Assembly (NCBI GenBank): GCA_900555225.1
Contig: USKL01000092.1
Coordinates: 1-6,215 of the forward strand
Source: an uncultured Collinsella sp.
Lineage (GTDB): Bacteria; Actinomycetota; Coriobacteriia; Coriobacteriales; Coriobacteriaceae
DNA length: 6,215 nucleotides
Direction: 5' to 3'
The notes beneath the pieces are model-generated. The model saw only the letters and a program-made list of their open reading frames with translations. It was not told the origin of the DNA and ran no database searches. The position numbers and the translations under genes are program-made. Position 1 is the first letter of the stretch. The number at the start of each line of letters is the position of its first letter. Of the stretch, positions 5,334 through 6,215 are shown piece after piece.

Positions 5334-5872
5334 AGTTGGATGCCCTCGGCGACCTTCTCGACGGCCTTGTCGCCGGCGAGCGTGCGCAGCAGCTCCAATG
5401 CAAAGGGGAGGGACTGTGCCATGCCGCTGGCAGTGATGATGTTGCCGTCTTGCGTGACCTTCTCGCCGGTATAGGCGCCTTCGGGGAAGCTTTTCTCAAA
5501 GCCAGGGAAGCACGTGGCATGGCGCCCCTCGAGCAGGTCGAGCTCGCCCAGGATAAACGGGGCGGCGCAGATGGCGGCGACGTGCTTGGTTGCGGCGAAC
5601 TCGCAGACCACGTCGCAGACGCGCTGATCTGCGCGCAGGTTGGTGGCACCGGGCAGGCCGCCGGGCAGCACGACGCAGTCGTACTCGTCAAAGTTGATCT
5701 CATCAAAGAGCGCATCGCAGGTCACGGGGATCTGCAGCGAGCTTACGACCTCGCGCGTGGGCATGATCGAGACGAGCGTGGCACGCACGCCGCCGCGACG
5801 CATGACATCGACCATGGTCAAGCATTCAATAGTTTCAAAGCCATCGGCGGCGAGAACGGCAACGCTGGGCAT
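5330..5872 (-). CDS. DJ-1/PfpI-family protein
   Basis: A 180-residue single-domain member of the DJ-1/ThiJ/PfpI superfamily. It opens MPSVAVLAADGFETIE, with the family's conserved glutamate at Glu13. The nucleophile elbow AAICAAPFILGE places the reactive cysteine at about residue 102, and VVLPGGLPGATNL precedes it. The C-terminal block GNIITASGMAQSLPFALELL is typical of DJ-1 proteins. Relatives are reported as glyoxalases, deglycases, chaperones or oxidative-stress sensors; which applies here cannot be read from sequence. I chose ATG 5872 because AAAGGA lies 6 nt upstream and the protein then starts on the first beta strand. In-frame ATGs at 5887 and 5896 lack a ribosome site. It is first in a two-gene unit with maf, with a promoter about 40 nt upstream. 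Confidence 0.9.
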   Translation of the reverse strand: MPSVAVLAADGFETIECLTMVDVMRRGGVRATLVSIMPTREVVSSLQIPVTCDALFDEINFDEYDCVVLPGGLPGATNLRADQRVCDVVCEFAATKHVAAICAAPFILGELDLLEGRHATCFPGFEKSFPEGAYTGEKVTQDGNIITASGMAQSLPFALELLRTLAGDKAVEKVAEGIQL

Positions 5873-5878
5873 GAGGGT

Positions 5879-5884
5879 TCCTTT
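5879..5884 (-). promoter_or_regulatory. Ribosome binding site fixing the DJ-1-like start
   Basis: AAAGGA on the minus strand lies 6 nt before the ATG at 5872. No comparable site precedes the upstream in-frame ATGs at 5887 and 5896, so the shorter protein is preferred. Confidence 0.7.
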
Positions 5885-5908
5885 CATAGGCGGCATACAA
5901 TTAGCCGT

Positions 5909-5937
5909 CTTATACCCCGAAGACCTCCGCTTGCCAC
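5909..5937 (-). promoter_or_regulatory. Candidate promoter of the DJ-1-like/maf unit
   Basis: On the minus strand, GTGGCA (5937-5932, four of six matches to TTGACA) and TATAAG (5914-5909, five of six to TATAAT) are separated by exactly 17 bp. Transcription would start near 5902, about 30 nt before the ATG at 5872. It lies in the 105-bp gap after the RNA methyltransferase gene. Confidence 0.5.
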
Positions 5938-5977
5938 GCTCGATTTCCCAATGATTTTCTGAGCAATGATTAAGCGG

Positions 5978-6215
5978 CTAGTTGCGCCTAAGGTGGACGA
6001 CGGTCTCGCAGTGGAAGGTTTGTGGGAACAGGTCGACTGGCGTGATCTTTACGGGGGAGAAGGTGCCTTCTTCGACAAAGCGTTTGAGATCGCGCGCCAG
6101 GGTGGCCGGGTCGCAGCTCACGTAGGCGACATCGCGGGCACTCGTGCTGGCGATAAGGCCGATCGCCTCGGGGGCGAGGCCTGCGCGCGGCGGGTCGACC
6201 ACCAAGATGTCGGCA
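5978..6215 (-). CDS. TrmA/RlmD-family RNA (uracil-C5)-methyltransferase, C-terminal 78 residues
   Basis: C-terminal end of a SAM-dependent enzyme that methylates uridine C5 in tRNA or 23S rRNA. The visible part reads ADILVVDPPRAGL, then VAYVSCDPATLARDL with the catalytic-cysteine motif SCDP, then DLFPQTFHCETVVHLRRN with the conserved glutamate of the C-terminal HxE motif. These motifs favour the RlmD/RlmCD group (23S U747/U1939) over TrmA, but the N-terminal TRAM and cluster-binding cysteines are outside the window, so the exact target is open. The frame is open to the window edge; an in-frame TTG at 6205 is not a start because conserved sequence continues upstream. No strong terminator is seen after the TAG at 5978-5980. 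Confidence 0.9.
   Translation of the reverse strand, partial: ADILVVDPPRAGLAPEAIGLIASTSARDVAYVSCDPATLARDLKRFVEEGTFSPVKITPVDLFPQTFHCETVVHLRRN

Noticed and set aside
5873..5896. Longer N-terminus for the DJ-1-like protein
   Set aside because: The eight extra residues precede the first beta strand and overlap the AAAGGA site that serves ATG 5872.
5949..5971. Direct repeat CAATGATT, two copies 15 bp apart
   Set aside because: Only 8 bp in an AT-rich spacer after the methyltransferase gene; easily chance and not tied to a structure.

Overview
The window reads as chromosomal DNA of a moderately high-GC, gut-type actinobacterium. Gene content, codon use and short well-formed Shine-Dalgarno sites (AAGGAG, AAAGGA) fit a member of the Coriobacteriia, most likely Collinsella or a close relative. 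That assignment rests on my recognition of protein style and is an inference, not a search result. There is no phage, plasmid, IS, CRISPR, rRNA or tRNA gene in view.

Layout, left to right. (1) Positions 1-818, minus strand: the first 272 codons of phosphate acetyltransferase (pta), whose 3' end lies off the left edge. (2) Positions 819-1049: a divergent control region with two inverted -10 hexamers, three short inverted repeats and a 10-bp hairpin in the pta leader. (3) Positions 1050-3276, plus strand: a two-gene unit, UDP-galactopyranose mutase (glf) and a family 2 glycosyltransferase overlapping by 8 nt, which suggests galactofuranose-containing cell-surface glycan synthesis. (4) Positions 3277-3648: a 372-bp gap between convergent genes. 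It holds two large nested hairpins that share a ~55-nt core in opposite orientation, plus a short coding-like relic resembling the glycosyltransferase C-terminus. (5) Positions 3649-4650, minus: a self-processing P1 (S58, DmpA-like) peptidase. (6) Positions 4752-5872, minus: a DJ-1/PfpI-family gene and a Maf nucleotide pyrophosphatase gene, joined by an ATGA overlap, with a promoter upstream and an intrinsic terminator downstream. (7) Positions 5978-6215, minus: the C-terminal 78 residues of a TrmA/RlmD-type RNA uracil-C5 methyltransferase, running off the right edge.

Most genes are ordinary housekeeping or surface-glycan genes. The part worth a second look is 3277-3648. The two hairpins share a core that differs by one indel and four substitutions, and the four substitutions are two compensated base pairs in the inner stem. 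Each core sits inside a long perfect inverted repeat (20 bp and 29 bp) whose sequence is largely unrelated between the copies. Each core lies in the sense orientation just after the stop codon of its neighbouring gene. This looks like an interspersed, structure-conserved repeat or 3'-UTR RNA element that I do not recognise by name.
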